Origin: Tahibacter aquaticus
GTDB taxonomy: Bacteria; Pseudomonadota; Gammaproteobacteria; Xanthomonadales; Rhodanobacteraceae
Direction of reading: 5' to 3'
Assembly (NCBI RefSeq): GCF_004363655.1
Contig: NZ_SNZH01000001.1
Coordinates: 270,110 to 334,109, forward strand
Length of the DNA: 64,000 nt
Below the pieces are notes generated by a model. That model searched no databases. It worked only from the letters and a program-made list of their open reading frames with translations, and was not told the DNA's origin. Shown piece after piece: positions 17,424 to 26,497 of the stretch. Position numbers and translations under genes: made by a program. Position 1 is the stretch's first letter. Each line of letters starts with the position of its first letter.

Positions 17424-18303
17424 AAGCCCGGCCACCGCGACTAAACCCTTGAAGCCCAAGGCAGAGATCCGTCTCGTCGACGACAACGGATTAATCATTT
17501 CGTGCGAAATGCACGGCAATGCCGGCAACCCGGCTCTGCTATTCGCACATGGCTTCGGCCAGACCCTGCAGGCCTGGCAAAGTAGTGCTGCGCGCCTGGC
17601 CGAATTGGGATTTTTCAGCCTTTGTTGTGACGCACGCGGACACGGTGGAAGTGATTGGTTGCCTGGCGGTCAATACCAAATTGATCAGTTCGTCAACGAC
17701 CTGACCCGCCTGGCCGACTTCGCCGGGCGTCCCGCCATCCTGGTCGGCGCGTCTTTCGGCGGCTTGGTCGGGCTGCTCGCCCAGGCCAGACAGCCTCAGC
17801 TGTTTCGTGCCCTGGTACTGGTCGACATCACGCCGCGCTGGGAGTCGGCCGGCGTCGAGCGCATTCTCACTTTCATGCGGGCTCATCCGAACGGTTTTGC
17901 CTCACTGGAACAAGCGGCCGCCAGCATTGCGGCCTATCTGCCGCACCGGCGCGAGAAGCGTTCGCCGGAGCGTCTGCAGAGCTTGCTGGTGCGACGCGAA
18001 GACGGCCGCTATCGCTGGCACTGGGATCCGGCACTGCTTGAGCGCATCGCCGACAACAGCGAGCGCTACCAAGCCGATCTGATCGACCCGGCGCGGCAGA
18101 TCCGCGTGCCGGTGCTGCTGCTGTCCGGCTCGGACAGCGACGTCGTATCGCAATCCACCATCGCCGAATTCCTCCACCTGGTGCCGCAGGCGCGCCATGT
18201 CGTGGTGCCCCGCGCCACGCATATGGTCGCCGGCGACCGCAATGACCTTTTCACCAACGCTGTGCTTTCCTTTGTCCGAACCCTGCCCTCGGGCAGGGAA
18301 TGA
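17416..18303 (+). CDS. alpha/beta hydrolase
   Basis: The 295-residue cytoplasmic protein has the alpha/beta hydrolase fold: LLFAHGFGQTLQAW (oxyanion-hole HG), DARGHGGSDW, the nucleophile elbow VGASFGG with the catalytic Ser, an acid in the LLSGSDSDVV strand and a His in RATHMVAGDRND. Substrate unknown; esters or epoxides are typical. No ribosome binding site is visible before the ATG at 17416, and this codon sits inside a palindrome, so initiation may be leaderless or operator-controlled. It is followed 17 bases later by fadE, which suggests a lipid or acyl-ester substrate. A TetR gene is divergent from it. Confidence 0.85.
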   Translation: MFESPATATKPLKPKAEIRLVDDNGLIISCEMHGNAGNPALLFAHGFGQTLQAWQSSAARLAELGFFSLCCDARGHGGSDWLPGGQYQIDQFVNDLTRLADFAGRPAILVGASFGGLVGLLAQARQPQLFRALVLVDITPRWESAGVERILTFMRAHPNGFASLEQAAASIAAYLPHRREKRSPERLQSLLVRREDGRYRWHWDPALLERIADNSERYQADLIDPARQIRVPVLLLSGSDSDVVSQSTIAEFLHLVPQARHVVVPRATHMVAGDRNDLFTNAVLSFVRTLPSGRE

Positions 18304-18320
18304 TGTTCGAGGAGTTCTCC

Positions 18321-20789
18321 ATGCAACACGCCATTCCCTTGCTGGCCGCGCTCCTGGTTTCGCTGATCTGCTCGTACCGCCGGGCTGGCCTGCAAACCTG
18401 GAGCATTGTCACCGCCGTCGCCATCGTCGCCGGTGGCCTGGTTGCCGAATCCCACTGGCTCGCCACCAGCCTGACCTTGCTGGTCTTCGCCCTGCTGGCC
18501 CTGCCGCTGAATCTCAAGGATTTCCGCCGCAGGAAACTGACCGCACCGCTGCTCAAGATCTATCAGAAGATCGCGCCGCAGCTGTCGCCAACGGAGAAGA
18601 TCGCCCTGGAAGCGGGCACGGTCGGTTTCGAGGGCGAGCTGTTCAGCGGCAAGCCGAACTGGAACCGGCTGCTGCGCGAACCGGTGCCGACCCTTTCCGC
18701 CGATGAGCGCGCCTTCCTCGACGGCCCGGTGGAAGAGCTGTGCCGCATGATCAACGACTGGGAAATCACCCACGAGCTGGCCGACCTGCCGCCGCCCGTG
18801 TGGGAATTCCTCAAGAAGAACAAGTTCTTCGGCATGATCATCCCGCGCGAGTACGGCGGCCTGCAGTTTTCTGCCCTGGCCCATTCGGTGGTGCTGCAGA
18901 AACTGGCCAGCATTTCGACCACGGTAGGCTCCACCGTCGCAGTGCCCAACTCGCTTGGCCCGGCCGAACTGCTGCTGCACTACGGCACCAAGGAACAGAA
19001 GGACTACTACCTGCCGCGCCTGGCCGATGGCCGCGAAATTCCCTGCTTCGCCCTGACCGGCCCTTACGCCGGCTCGGATGCGACCTCGATTCCCGACTAC
19101 GGCGTGGTCTGCAAGGGCGAGTGGAACGGCGCCAACGTGCTTGGCGTGCGGCTGACCTTCGACAAGCGCTACATCACCCTGGCCCCGATCGCGACGGTGA
19201 TCGGCCTGGCCTTCCGCATGTACGACCCGGACAAGCTGCTCGGCGACAACGACGACCTGGGCATAACCCTGGCACTGCTGCCGCGCGACACCAAGGGCCT
19301 GGAGATCGGCCGCCGCCACATGCCGCTGAACATCCCGTTCCAGAACGGTCCGGTGCGCGGAAAAGATGTATTCGTACCCTTGGCGCAGTTGATCGGCGGT
19401 CCCGAGATGGCAGGCGAGGGCTGGCGCATGCTGGTCGAATGCCTGTCGGTAGGCCGCGCCATTTCGCTGCCGTCCAACGCCACCGGCGCGGCGCGCATCG
19501 GCTCCATTGCCACCGGCGCCTACGCCCGCATCCGCAAGCAGTTCGGCATGGCCATCGGCCGCTTCGAAGGCGTGGAGGAAGCGCTCGCCCGCATCGGCGG
19601 CTATACCTACGCGATCAGCGCGCTGTCGCGCGCCACCGCCGCAGCGGTGGACCGCGGCGAGAAGCCGTCGGTACCTTCCGCCATCGGCAAATACCATGCG
19701 ACCGAACTGGGCCGGCAGATTGCCCAGGACGTGATGGACATCCACGGCGGCAAGGGCGTCATCCTCGGCCCGCGCAACTATGCCGGCCGCGCCTGGCAGG
19801 GCGCACCAATCGCGATCACGGTGGAAGGCGCGAACATCCTGACGCGCAGCATGATGATCTTCGGCCAGGGTGCCATCCGCTGCCATCCGTTCGTGCTCAA
19901 GGAAATGCAGGCAGTGCAGATGAGCGACTACTCCGAGCGCCTGAAGGCGTTCGACAGCGCGCTGTTCGGCCATATCGGCTTCGCCATCTCCAACGCCGTG
20001 CGCAGCTTCGTGCTGGGCCTCACCCACGCCAGAATCGGCTCTGCGCCGGGCGACAAATACACGCGCCGCTTCTACCGCAAGCTCAACCGCTATGCCGCCG
20101 CGCTGGCGCTGCTGGCAGACACTTCGATGCTGATCCTCGGCGGCAAGCTCAAGTTCAAGGAAAAACTGTCGGCGCGTCTCGGCGACGTGCTGTCCAACCT
20201 GTATATCGCCTCGGCCATGCTCAAGCGCTACGAAGACCAGGGCCGCCCGGTGGCCGACCAGCCGATGCTGGCCTGGGCTTTCCACGACTGCGTCTGGCGC
20301 ATGCAGATGGCGCTGGATGGCGTGCTGCGCAATTTCCCGCTACGTCCGGTGGCCTGGCTGCTGCGCACGCTGGTGTTTCCGTTGGGACGGCGCGAAGTGC
20401 CGCCGTCGGACCGCCTCGGCCGCCGTGTCGCCGCCATCCTGTGCACGCCGAACGAGACCCGCGATCGTCTCGCCGGTGATGTATACCTTACGCCGAATGC
20501 GAATAATCCCATCGGCCGCATGAATGCACTGCTCGGCGATGTGATTGCAGCCGAACCGGTGGAGCGCAAGTTCCTCAAGGCGGTGAAAACGCTGGGTGCC
20601 AAGGCCTACGACTACAACGGCCAGCTGGCCGAAGTCGAAGCGGGCGGCGGCATCACCGCCGAGGAACGCAAGCTGCTCGAACGCGTGCGCGCGGCTACCT
20701 TCGAATTCATCAGCGTGGATGATTTCGATCCGCGCGATCTCGAAGCTGCGGTCAAGCATGGCAAGACCGTGCTGCGTTCGGTGGCCTGA
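18321..20789 (+). CDS. fadE: acyl-CoA dehydrogenase, FadE type
   Basis: The 822-residue flavoprotein catalyses the first step of fatty-acid beta-oxidation, acyl-CoA to trans-2-enoyl-CoA. It has two N-terminal hydrophobic segments (about 1-20 and 28-58) as in E. coli FadE, then the acyl-CoA dehydrogenase core (FFGMIIPREYGGLQFSALAH, CFALTGPYAGSDA, VEGANILTRSMMIFGQGAIR) and a C-terminal helical DUF1974 region. E. coli FadE has 814 residues. The ATG at 18321 is chosen because GAGGAG lies eight bases upstream; an ATG at 18300 overlapping the hydrolase stop is the alternative. A terminator follows. Co-transcription with the hydrolase is likely. Confidence 0.93.
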   Translation: MQHAIPLLAALLVSLICSYRRAGLQTWSIVTAVAIVAGGLVAESHWLATSLTLLVFALLALPLNLKDFRRRKLTAPLLKIYQKIAPQLSPTEKIALEAGTVGFEGELFSGKPNWNRLLREPVPTLSADERAFLDGPVEELCRMINDWEITHELADLPPPVWEFLKKNKFFGMIIPREYGGLQFSALAHSVVLQKLASISTTVGSTVAVPNSLGPAELLLHYGTKEQKDYYLPRLADGREIPCFALTGPYAGSDATSIPDYGVVCKGEWNGANVLGVRLTFDKRYITLAPIATVIGLAFRMYDPDKLLGDNDDLGITLALLPRDTKGLEIGRRHMPLNIPFQNGPVRGKDVFVPLAQLIGGPEMAGEGWRMLVECLSVGRAISLPSNATGAARIGSIATGAYARIRKQFGMAIGRFEGVEEALARIGGYTYAISALSRATAAAVDRGEKPSVPSAIGKYHATELGRQIAQDVMDIHGGKGVILGPRNYAGRAWQGAPIAITVEGANILTRSMMIFGQGAIRCHPFVLKEMQAVQMSDYSERLKAFDSALFGHIGFAISNAVRSFVLGLTHARIGSAPGDKYTRRFYRKLNRYAAALALLADTSMLILGGKLKFKEKLSARLGDVLSNLYIASAMLKRYEDQGRPVADQPMLAWAFHDCVWRMQMALDGVLRNFPLRPVAWLLRTLVFPLGRREVPPSDRLGRRVAAILCTPNETRDRLAGDVYLTPNANNPIGRMNALLGDVIAAEPVERKFLKAVKTLGAKAYDYNGQLAEVEAGGGITAEERKLLERVRAATFEFISVDDFDPRDLEAAVKHGKTVLRSVA

Positions 20790-20806
20790 GCGGTACTGAA
20801 AAACCG

Positions 20807-20831
20807 AAGCGCGCCGTGATTGGCGCGCTTT
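20807..20831 (+). terminator. intrinsic terminator after fadE
   Basis: AAGCGCGCC and GGCGCGCTT form a nine-pair stem with a six-base loop, 17 bases after the fadE stop codon. The T-run is short (TTT), so termination may be partial. Confidence 0.55.
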
Positions 20832-20936
20832 GCCGCGGGGCCGGCGCGGTTTTTCGCCTCGGCCACGACGACGACGCGGCGCAATTCGCTGCGCTCATCG
20901 CGCCCTACTTGAACCTTTCTGCCTACGGAGATCGCT

Positions 20937-21401
20937 GTGGCATCCGAAGCGCTGCGCCTGTTTCGCAAGTTCGGCACATCAGCGGCAGGACGCTGGTTCT
21001 ATTCGCGCCTGATCTGCTGGCGCGCACCGTATTTCGGCAGCATCGGACCGACCGTGGAATTGCTGGAAACGGGCCGCTGCATCGTGCGCATCCGCCAGCG
21101 CCGCCGCGTGCAGAATCATATTGGCACGGTGCACGCCATCGCCCTGTGCAACATGGCCGAGATGGCCGGCGGCCTCGCCACCGATGCGACGATTCCGGCC
21201 AGCACACGCTGGATTCCCAAAGGCATGAGTGTGCGCTATCTGAAAAAAGCCAGCGGCCGCATGACCGCGACGGCACTGGTGCCGCTGATCGCCGACCCTG
21301 GCCAGGCGCAAGACCTGCACGCCCGCGTGGAAGTGCGTGACGACGCCGGCGACGTGGTATTCGACGCCGACATCGTGATGTGGGTATCGCCGCGCAAATA
21401 G
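20937..21401 (+). CDS. hotdog-fold thioesterase-like protein (DUF4442 type)
   Basis: The 154-residue protein fits the DUF4442 hotdog family: a basic helical start (ALRLFRKFGTSAAGRWFYSRLICWRAPYF), then IVRIRQRRRVQNHIGTVHAIALCNMAEMAGGLA, which holds the N-H-x-G-T-x-H-A region used by thioesterases of this fold, then KGMSVRYLKKASG. A role in acyl-CoA hydrolysis is inferred from the fold; its position after fadE fits. The start is a GTG at 20937 with GGAG eight bases upstream. No signal peptide is present. The gene is separated from fadE by a terminator and from the convergent membrane-protein gene by 66 bases. Confidence 0.75.
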   Translation: MASEALRLFRKFGTSAAGRWFYSRLICWRAPYFGSIGPTVELLETGRCIVRIRQRRRVQNHIGTVHAIALCNMAEMAGGLATDATIPASTRWIPKGMSVRYLKKASGRMTATALVPLIADPGQAQDLHARVEVRDDAGDVVFDADIVMWVSPRK

Positions 21402-21467
21402 CGCCGAACCGTACGCAGCTTCCTGTTTTCCACTGCGCTGCTGCGCCGTTCGCTGGCGCGAGCGGCC

Positions 21468-22022
21468 CTACCAGCCCAGCAGCAGGCGCAGGGCCTGCTC
21501 GCTGCAGGCAAGTACGAAACCCGCCAGGAAGAACAGATAGCTCAGGCGCAGATAGCGGTATTTGTGCCGCGCCAGGTACAGGCCCAGCGAATACAGATCC
21601 TTGGCCTGGGCTTCGTAGATCGCACCGTCGGGCTTGAGCACGCGCGCCACCTCGTCGAGGAAGCGCTCCCGCGACAGCTCGGAGAAATGGCCGAAGAACA
21701 GCAGATTGAAATGCGCCGGCAACTCCTCGCTGTGCAGGCGCAGCGGCCGGTACTTCGGCAGCACGGCCAGGATCGCCAGCAGCAGGGCCAGCAAGGTAAA
21801 GCCGGTCAGGATCAGCACCGCCACGCGCAGGCTCGGATCGGTGAGCTTGCCCAGCGACAGGGTCAGCACGATCGACGACACCGTGATGATGATATTGGCC
21901 TTGGTATCGGCCATGGCCGACAACTGCACGTGATGCTGCTGCGCCGTGCGCAGGATATTGTCCGACGTATTGCGCTCGGGCACCTGCGCAAATGCGCTGC
22001 GCCGGCTGCTGGCATCGTTCAT
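21468..22022 (-). CDS. Pycsar-effector-type (PycTM/DUF5706) membrane protein without a cyclase
   Basis: The 184-residue protein has an amphipathic N-terminus, then MADTKANIIITVSSIVLTLS, the hallmark of the DUF5706 family, two closely spaced helices (about 42-60 and 67-90), a soluble domain (NLLFFGHFSELSRERFLDEV, then IYEAQAKDLYSLGLYLARHKYRYLRLSYL), and a last helix at about 160-178. Family knowledge: in Pycsar anti-phage systems such proteins are activated by cyclic CMP or cyclic UMP and disrupt the membrane. No nucleotide cyclase gene is next to it, so a defence role is unproven; many stand-alone members exist. The ATG at 22022 has a GGGGAGGG ribosome binding site. It lies 52 bases after the aminopeptidase gene, probably in one transcript. 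Confidence 0.75.
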   Translation of the reverse strand: MNDASSRRSAFAQVPERNTSDNILRTAQQHHVQLSAMADTKANIIITVSSIVLTLSLGKLTDPSLRVAVLILTGFTLLALLLAILAVLPKYRPLRLHSEELPAHFNLLFFGHFSELSRERFLDEVARVLKPDGAIYEAQAKDLYSLGLYLARHKYRYLRLSYLFFLAGFVLACSEQALRLLLGW

Positions 22023-22074
22023 CGCACCCTCCCCTGCTTGCGCCGCCTCTATCATCCGTCAAATCCGCCGCGTT

Positions 22075-24759
22075 TCATGGTGCCGCAGGCCGCGCCTGCA
22101 GCCAACGCTGCAGACTTTGCGTGCCTTGCGTCTGCTTGCGCGCCGCGCACAGCCGTATCGCTTCGTCCGCACGCTGCAAGCCCTGCGCTGTGCCGCTGAC
22201 CTTGGCGGCATCGCGGCCGAAGAACTCGGCCACTTTTTTCGCCTGGCCTTCGTCGCACCAGCCCTCGCTGACCAGCTCGGGCAGATTGCCGTGGAGAAAA
22301 ACCGGCGTGTGCGCGACAACCTGCGCATAGCGCCGCTGGAACCAGGTCCACAGCGCCGCACGATTGCGCGGCTCGTACTGCTGGATGCCGAGCAGGCGCC
22401 CTGTCTCGCTGATCTTGGCCGCATCGCTGATGGCGAATTCGCGTACGCGCTCGCCCTGCTGCGCATCGGTCGTCGCGCCCATGGCCATGATCATGGTCGT
22501 ACGCAGGCTGGCGTCGTTATTCCTGGCCAGCTCGGCGATCAGCGCATCGATCGCCGCGGCGCCGCGCTCCTGCACCGTGACGGCCAGCACCGTACCCAGC
22601 ATGTCGTAGTTGGCCGCGCCGAAGCGCAGGCGGCCGTTGCCGTCGACCGCCAGCACCGCCTTGCCCTGCTCCAGCAAGGCGGCGCGCACTTTGACATTGT
22701 CCACTTTGCGCCCCAGCAGTTCGGCCAGGGCGGCGCGCGTCAGCGCATCGTCCTCGCTTTCGCCGGTACGGCGCAGATAGCCCAGCTGTTCCAGCCGCGG
22801 CAGATACAGCTGGGCTACATAGTCATCGATCGCCCGCCGCGCAGCAGCGCCGGCCAGGTTGCGGCGTATCCAGACCAGTTCTTCCTGCAGGGCCAGCGCG
22901 ACTTCGCGCGTCGGCGAGCGCGCCAGCTGGCCCAGCGCCGCCAGCAGGGTGGCAGCATCGACGTCGCCGCGTTCGAAGCCGGACTTGACGGCGTCGGCGA
23001 AGGCAAGCTGTTCGCGATCGTCCAGCGTCGCGGCGGCCTGGGTCAGGGCAGCCATGTCTCGCGCCGCCAGCGTGACGCGGTAGTAGCCGCGGGCCTGCGC
23101 ATTGGGCAGATACCAGTCGGGACAGCCGCCATCGAGTGCGAGCGTGCTCGTCGCCGCATCGACCAGTTGGCATTGCGTCGCTGCCACGCCGGCCTTGCTT
23201 GTGCGCACACAGAACGGAATGCCCCAGCGCTGCTGCGCATCACCCTGCGAGCCGGCCGGAAAATAGCGCTGCTGGCTCAGTTTCAAGGTGGCCTTGCCGT
23301 CGCTGCACTGCAGTTCGCTGCTGACCAGCGGCACGCCAGGCTGGTCGAGGAAGCTGCGCATGGCCTTGCCCAGACGCTGGTCCTTGTCGGCGGCCTCGGC
23401 CAGCGCGTCGATCAGATCGTCCGAGGTCGCGCTGGCGAAGGCGTGCTTTTTCATGTACTGGCGCATGCCATTGCGAAACACGTTCTCGCCCAGCCAGGCC
23501 TCGAACATGCCCAGTACCGCCGCGCCCTTGCCATAGGTCAGGCTGTCGAAAGCGCCTTCGATGTCGCCGTTGTCGCCGATGGGCTGGCGCACGCGGCGCG
23601 CACTGGCCAGGCTATCGGCGGCCATCGCCTTCTGCGCACCCTGTATGCGCCGCAGGTCGGCGCGCTGGGCCGGCCGCAGGTTTTCCGTGATACGCCCTTC
23701 CATCCAGCTGGCAAAGGCTTCGTTGAGCCACAGGTCGTTCCACCAGGGCATGGTGACGGTGTCGCCGAACCACTGGTGGGCAAGCTCGTGCGCATTCACC
23801 TCGAACGAGGCCTGGCGCAGGTAGGCCGGCGTGTTCGCATCGAGCAGCAGCAGGGCTTCGCGGAATATCACCAGGCCGGGGTTTTCCATCGCGCCGGCAC
23901 TGAAATCCGGCGCGGCGAGCAGGTCCAGCTTGCCGAAGGAATACGGATAGCCGAAGTAGTCTTCCAGTGCCGTGACGATGGCTGGCGTTGCCTCCAGCGC
24001 CTCCTTGAGCCGGGCGCCTTCGCCAGCCGGTGCTATGCCGCGCAAGGGTATCGCCTGCTCGCGCCAGCGCGTCGGCGCTATCGGCTTGCCCTCGACGATG
24101 TCCCAGGGGCCGACCGCCAGCGCGATCAGATAGGTCGGCAGTTTCGGCGTGGTGCGGAAGCGCAGGCGGCGCCAGCCGTCGGGCAGCGTTTTTTCCTCGG
24201 TCTGCGCCGTATTGGTCACTGCCTGCGCACCGGCCGGCACATCCAGCTGCAGATCGAAGCTGGTCTTGAAGCGCGGCTCGTCGAAGCCCGGAAACGCGCG
24301 CCGCGCGCTGATCGGCTCCATCTGCGTGACGATATACGGCTTGCCCGCACGCACGGTCTTGTACAGACCTTCGAGCTGGCTGTTGTACTCGGCCCTGTAC
24401 TCCAGGCTCAGCAGCACTTCCTGGGCCGGCAGCGTGCTGCCGAAGTCGATGCGGGCAAGGCCACTGTCGCCGTGGGGCGCAAAACGTACCGGATGGCTGC
24501 GTTTCTGCGCATCGCGCAAGCCGACCTTGTCGACCTGCAGCGATTGCGCGTGCAGCCACAGATGATCGGCCGCCTGGTTGAGCCGCAGGCGTATCTCGAC
24601 CGTGCCGCTGAACCCTTTGGCCGCGGGATCGACGCGCAGCTGCAGGTGGTAGTGCAGCGGCTGGGCCGTGTCGGGTAATTGCCCCAACGGTGCGGGCTCG
24701 GCCTGGGCCAGCCCCGCCACGAGGAAAAGTGCAGTAAGCAAATAACGCAGCCTGCCCAT
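22075..24759 (-). CDS. M1-family zinc aminopeptidase, secreted
   Basis: The 894-residue enzyme has a signal peptide (MGRLRYLLTALFLVAGLAQA), an N-terminal beta-saddle domain, the exopeptidase motif GAMEN at 289-293, and the zinc site HELAH at 324-328 followed by NEAFASWME. A long C-terminal ERAP1-like helical domain follows. It releases N-terminal residues from peptides in the periplasm or at the cell surface. The length fits PepN-like M1 enzymes with an export signal. The ATG at 24759 has GGGAG upstream; the frame is open further back to 25287, but that part is antisense-like and overlaps the beta-helix gene. Two minus-strand neighbours flank it. Confidence 0.93.
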   Translation of the reverse strand: MGRLRYLLTALFLVAGLAQAEPAPLGQLPDTAQPLHYHLQLRVDPAAKGFSGTVEIRLRLNQAADHLWLHAQSLQVDKVGLRDAQKRSHPVRFAPHGDSGLARIDFGSTLPAQEVLLSLEYRAEYNSQLEGLYKTVRAGKPYIVTQMEPISARRAFPGFDEPRFKTSFDLQLDVPAGAQAVTNTAQTEEKTLPDGWRRLRFRTTPKLPTYLIALAVGPWDIVEGKPIAPTRWREQAIPLRGIAPAGEGARLKEALEATPAIVTALEDYFGYPYSFGKLDLLAAPDFSAGAMENPGLVIFREALLLLDANTPAYLRQASFEVNAHELAHQWFGDTVTMPWWNDLWLNEAFASWMEGRITENLRPAQRADLRRIQGAQKAMAADSLASARRVRQPIGDNGDIEGAFDSLTYGKGAAVLGMFEAWLGENVFRNGMRQYMKKHAFASATSDDLIDALAEAADKDQRLGKAMRSFLDQPGVPLVSSELQCSDGKATLKLSQQRYFPAGSQGDAQQRWGIPFCVRTSKAGVAATQCQLVDAATSTLALDGGCPDWYLPNAQARGYYRVTLAARDMAALTQAAATLDDREQLAFADAVKSGFERGDVDAATLLAALGQLARSPTREVALALQEELVWIRRNLAGAAARRAIDDYVAQLYLPRLEQLGYLRRTGESEDDALTRAALAELLGRKVDNVKVRAALLEQGKAVLAVDGNGRLRFGAANYDMLGTVLAVTVQERGAAAIDALIAELARNNDASLRTTMIMAMGATTDAQQGERVREFAISDAAKISETGRLLGIQQYEPRNRAALWTWFQRRYAQVVAHTPVFLHGNLPELVSEGWCDEGQAKKVAEFFGRDAAKVSGTAQGLQRADEAIRLCAARKQTQGTQSLQRWLQARPAAP

Positions 24760-24809
24760 AGTCCGTCTCCCGGAAAACCGGGCGAGGCTAGCATCTGCGC
24801 TGCGTGACG

Positions 24810-24843
24810 CCCACAGCCCGTGGCAATCGCGCCGGGCTGTGGG
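24810..24843. terminator. 11-bp stem between beta-helix gene and aminopeptidase gene
   Basis: CCCACAGCCCG and CGGGCTGTGGG form a perfect eleven-pair stem with a 12-base loop, just after the stop codon at 24854. No T-run follows, so it may slow or protect transcript ends rather than terminate fully. Confidence 0.4.
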
Positions 24844-24853
24844 CTGGCTGGGC

Positions 24854-25690
24854 TCAGTCGCGCTCGGGCAGGCTGACCTTGCCGCCGACGTCGGAATAGT
24901 CGATGCCGCTGCGGCCGCCGGACTTGTCGCGCACGCTGAAATCGCCCTTGACCTTGTCGGCGACGATGCTGCCGCTGGAATCCGAACCGACTTCCGCATT
25001 GCCGCCGATGCGACGGAAGCGAATATCGCCGGAACTGTCGTGGTTGACGCGGGCGTTGCCGCTGACGTCGTCGATGCGGATGTCGCCGGAGCTGTCCTCG
25101 TCCACCAGTACGTCGCGGCGAGCCCCCTCGATGCGGATATCGCCGGAACTGTCGCTACGCACGGTGACATTGCCTTCGGACTGGTCGACTTCGATATCGC
25201 CGGAGGAATCGCTGATGAACACGTCGCCGCGGGCACCGCGAATCTCGATGTCGCCGGAGCTGTCGCGCACTTCCATCGCGCCGGCATTCTCGATTTCTAC
25301 ATCGCCGGAAGAATCTTCCAGGTCCAGCGCCAGTGCCTGCGGCATGCGCACTTCCAGATCGATATAGGCGTAGTTGGAGCCGAACAGCTTGAAGCCGCCG
25401 TTGTCCTCCGGCGCAGTGGTAACCACATGCAGCATGCTGCCGTCGCGATTCTGCTGCAGGGTGAGCTGGGCCAGCGCGTCGGCACTGCTGGCGCAAGCCT
25501 TGCCGCGCAATTCGATCTGCTTGGCACCGGGTACGCCGGTGATACGCAGGTCGCCGGCACGGGTCTGCAACTTGAACTGGGCCAGGCTTTCGGCGGATAT
25601 GTCCAGGTTGCGCGCTGCAGTGAATTCGCAGTCGGCGGATGCGCCAGTGGCCACGAGCAGTACTGCAGCGGCGAAGATAATTCGTTTCAT
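24854..25690 (-). CDS. secreted DUF4097-like beta-helix protein with DSSGDI repeats
   Basis: The 278-residue protein has a signal peptide (MKRIIFAAAVLLVATGASAD). After about residue 125 come seven rungs of 17-19 residues, each starting DSSGD(I/V) or DSSGS (DSSGDVEIEN, DSSGDIEIRG, DSSGDIEVDQ, DSSGDIRIEG, DSSGDIRIDD, DSSGDIRFRR, DSSGSIVADK). The regular Asp-Ser-Ser-Gly turns suggest a right-handed beta-helix with stacked Asp side chains, perhaps metal-binding, which is inference. It resembles the DUF4097 protein of the ECF operon. A TTAAACC-N16-CATCC motif like that of the ECF operon lies upstream at 25744-25774. The start is the ATG at 25690. Function unknown. Confidence 0.8.
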   Translation of the reverse strand: MKRIIFAAAVLLVATGASADCEFTAARNLDISAESLAQFKLQTRAGDLRITGVPGAKQIELRGKACASSADALAQLTLQQNRDGSMLHVVTTAPEDNGGFKLFGSNYAYIDLEVRMPQALALDLEDSSGDVEIENAGAMEVRDSSGDIEIRGARGDVFISDSSGDIEVDQSEGNVTVRSDSSGDIRIEGARRDVLVDEDSSGDIRIDDVSGNARVNHDSSGDIRFRRIGGNAEVGSDSSGSIVADKVKGDFSVRDKSGGRSGIDYSDVGGKVSLPERD

Positions 25691-25743
25691 GACGGCCTCG
25701 GGGTTGGGCTGGATGGAGATGCAGATACGCGCACTGGGCATTC

Positions 25744-25774
25744 GGATGCAGTACCGCGGTACAAGGTTTAAGCC
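25744..25774 (-). promoter_or_regulatory. candidate ECF-sigma promoter, second copy
   Basis: On the minus strand GGCTTAAACC is followed after 16 bases by CATCC, as at 13730-13761. Several bases between the blocks also match. It lies about 50 bases upstream of the ATG at 25690, a good distance for a promoter with a short leader. Confidence 0.55.
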
Positions 25775-25819
25775 GGCCGCGCGTATCATCGCCGCCCGCC
25801 CGCCGCTGCACTCCTGCCC

Positions 25820-26497
25820 ATGAGCACCAAGCGCCTGCAATTGATCGATACCGCTGCCATTCCCGGCGGCGGCGAGCTGCGTCTGTTCCAGGAAGGCGAG
25901 CACTATTCGATCAAGATCGCCGGCAGCGGCGACCTCATGTCAACGCGCATGCATGGCTCGGAAGACAAGCTTGCCGAACTGGGCTGCCGCCACGCCACTG
26001 CCAAGGCAAATGCCCGCGTCCTTGTCGGCGGCCTGGGCCTGGGCTTTACCCTGGCCGCGGCGCTGCGCCAGGTTGGCGCTTCCGCACAAGTCGTGGTGGC
26101 CGAACTGGTGCCCGGCGTGGTGGCCTGGAATCGCGGACCGCTCGGCGCGCATGCCGGATACCCGCTCAGCGACGCGCGCGTACTGGTGCGCGAGGCCGAC
26201 GTGGCCAGGCTGTTGCGCAGCGAACGCAACCATTACGACGCCATCCTGCTCGACGTGGACAACGGTCCGGACGGACTCACCCATGCGAGCAACGGCTGGA
26301 TCTACAGCTCAAGCGGTCTCGGCCATATTCATGCGGCGCTGCGGCCGGGCGGTGTGCTCGCCGTGTGGTCGGCCGGCCCCGACCGGCGTTTCAGCGAACG
26401 CCTGCGTGGCAGCGGTTTCGCGGTCGAAGAGGTCGGCGTGCGTGCGCATGGCAACAAGGGCGCGCGGCACCTGGTCTGGCTGGCGACGCGGCGCTGA
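25820..26497 (+). CDS. spermidine-synthase-like methyltransferase-fold protein
   Basis: The 225-residue protein has the Rossmann core of polyamine aminopropyltransferase relatives: ARVLVGGLGLGFTLAAAL (nucleoside-binding glycine loop), VVVAELVPGVVAWN (acidic end of strand 2), YDAILLDVDNGPDGLTH (catalytic-region aspartates) and LRPGGVLAVWSAGPDRRF. It lacks the N-terminal beta domain of full-length spermidine synthases and is shorter (about 225 against 280), so true aminopropyltransferase activity is uncertain. Related short proteins are common in proteobacteria with unknown roles. It is divergent from the beta-helix gene and followed by a long AT-rich gap. The ATG at 25820 is the only good start. 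Confidence 0.8.
   Translation: MSTKRLQLIDTAAIPGGGELRLFQEGEHYSIKIAGSGDLMSTRMHGSEDKLAELGCRHATAKANARVLVGGLGLGFTLAAALRQVGASAQVVVAELVPGVVAWNRGPLGAHAGYPLSDARVLVREADVARLLRSERNHYDAILLDVDNGPDGLTHASNGWIYSSSGLGHIHAALRPGGVLAVWSAGPDRRFSERLRGSGFAVEEVGVRAHGNKGARHLVWLATRR

Noticed and set aside
20937..24759. A complete Pycsar defence operon around the PycTM protein
   Set aside because: No nucleotide cyclase was found among the neighbours; the adjacent genes encode a thioesterase-like protein and an M1 aminopeptidase.
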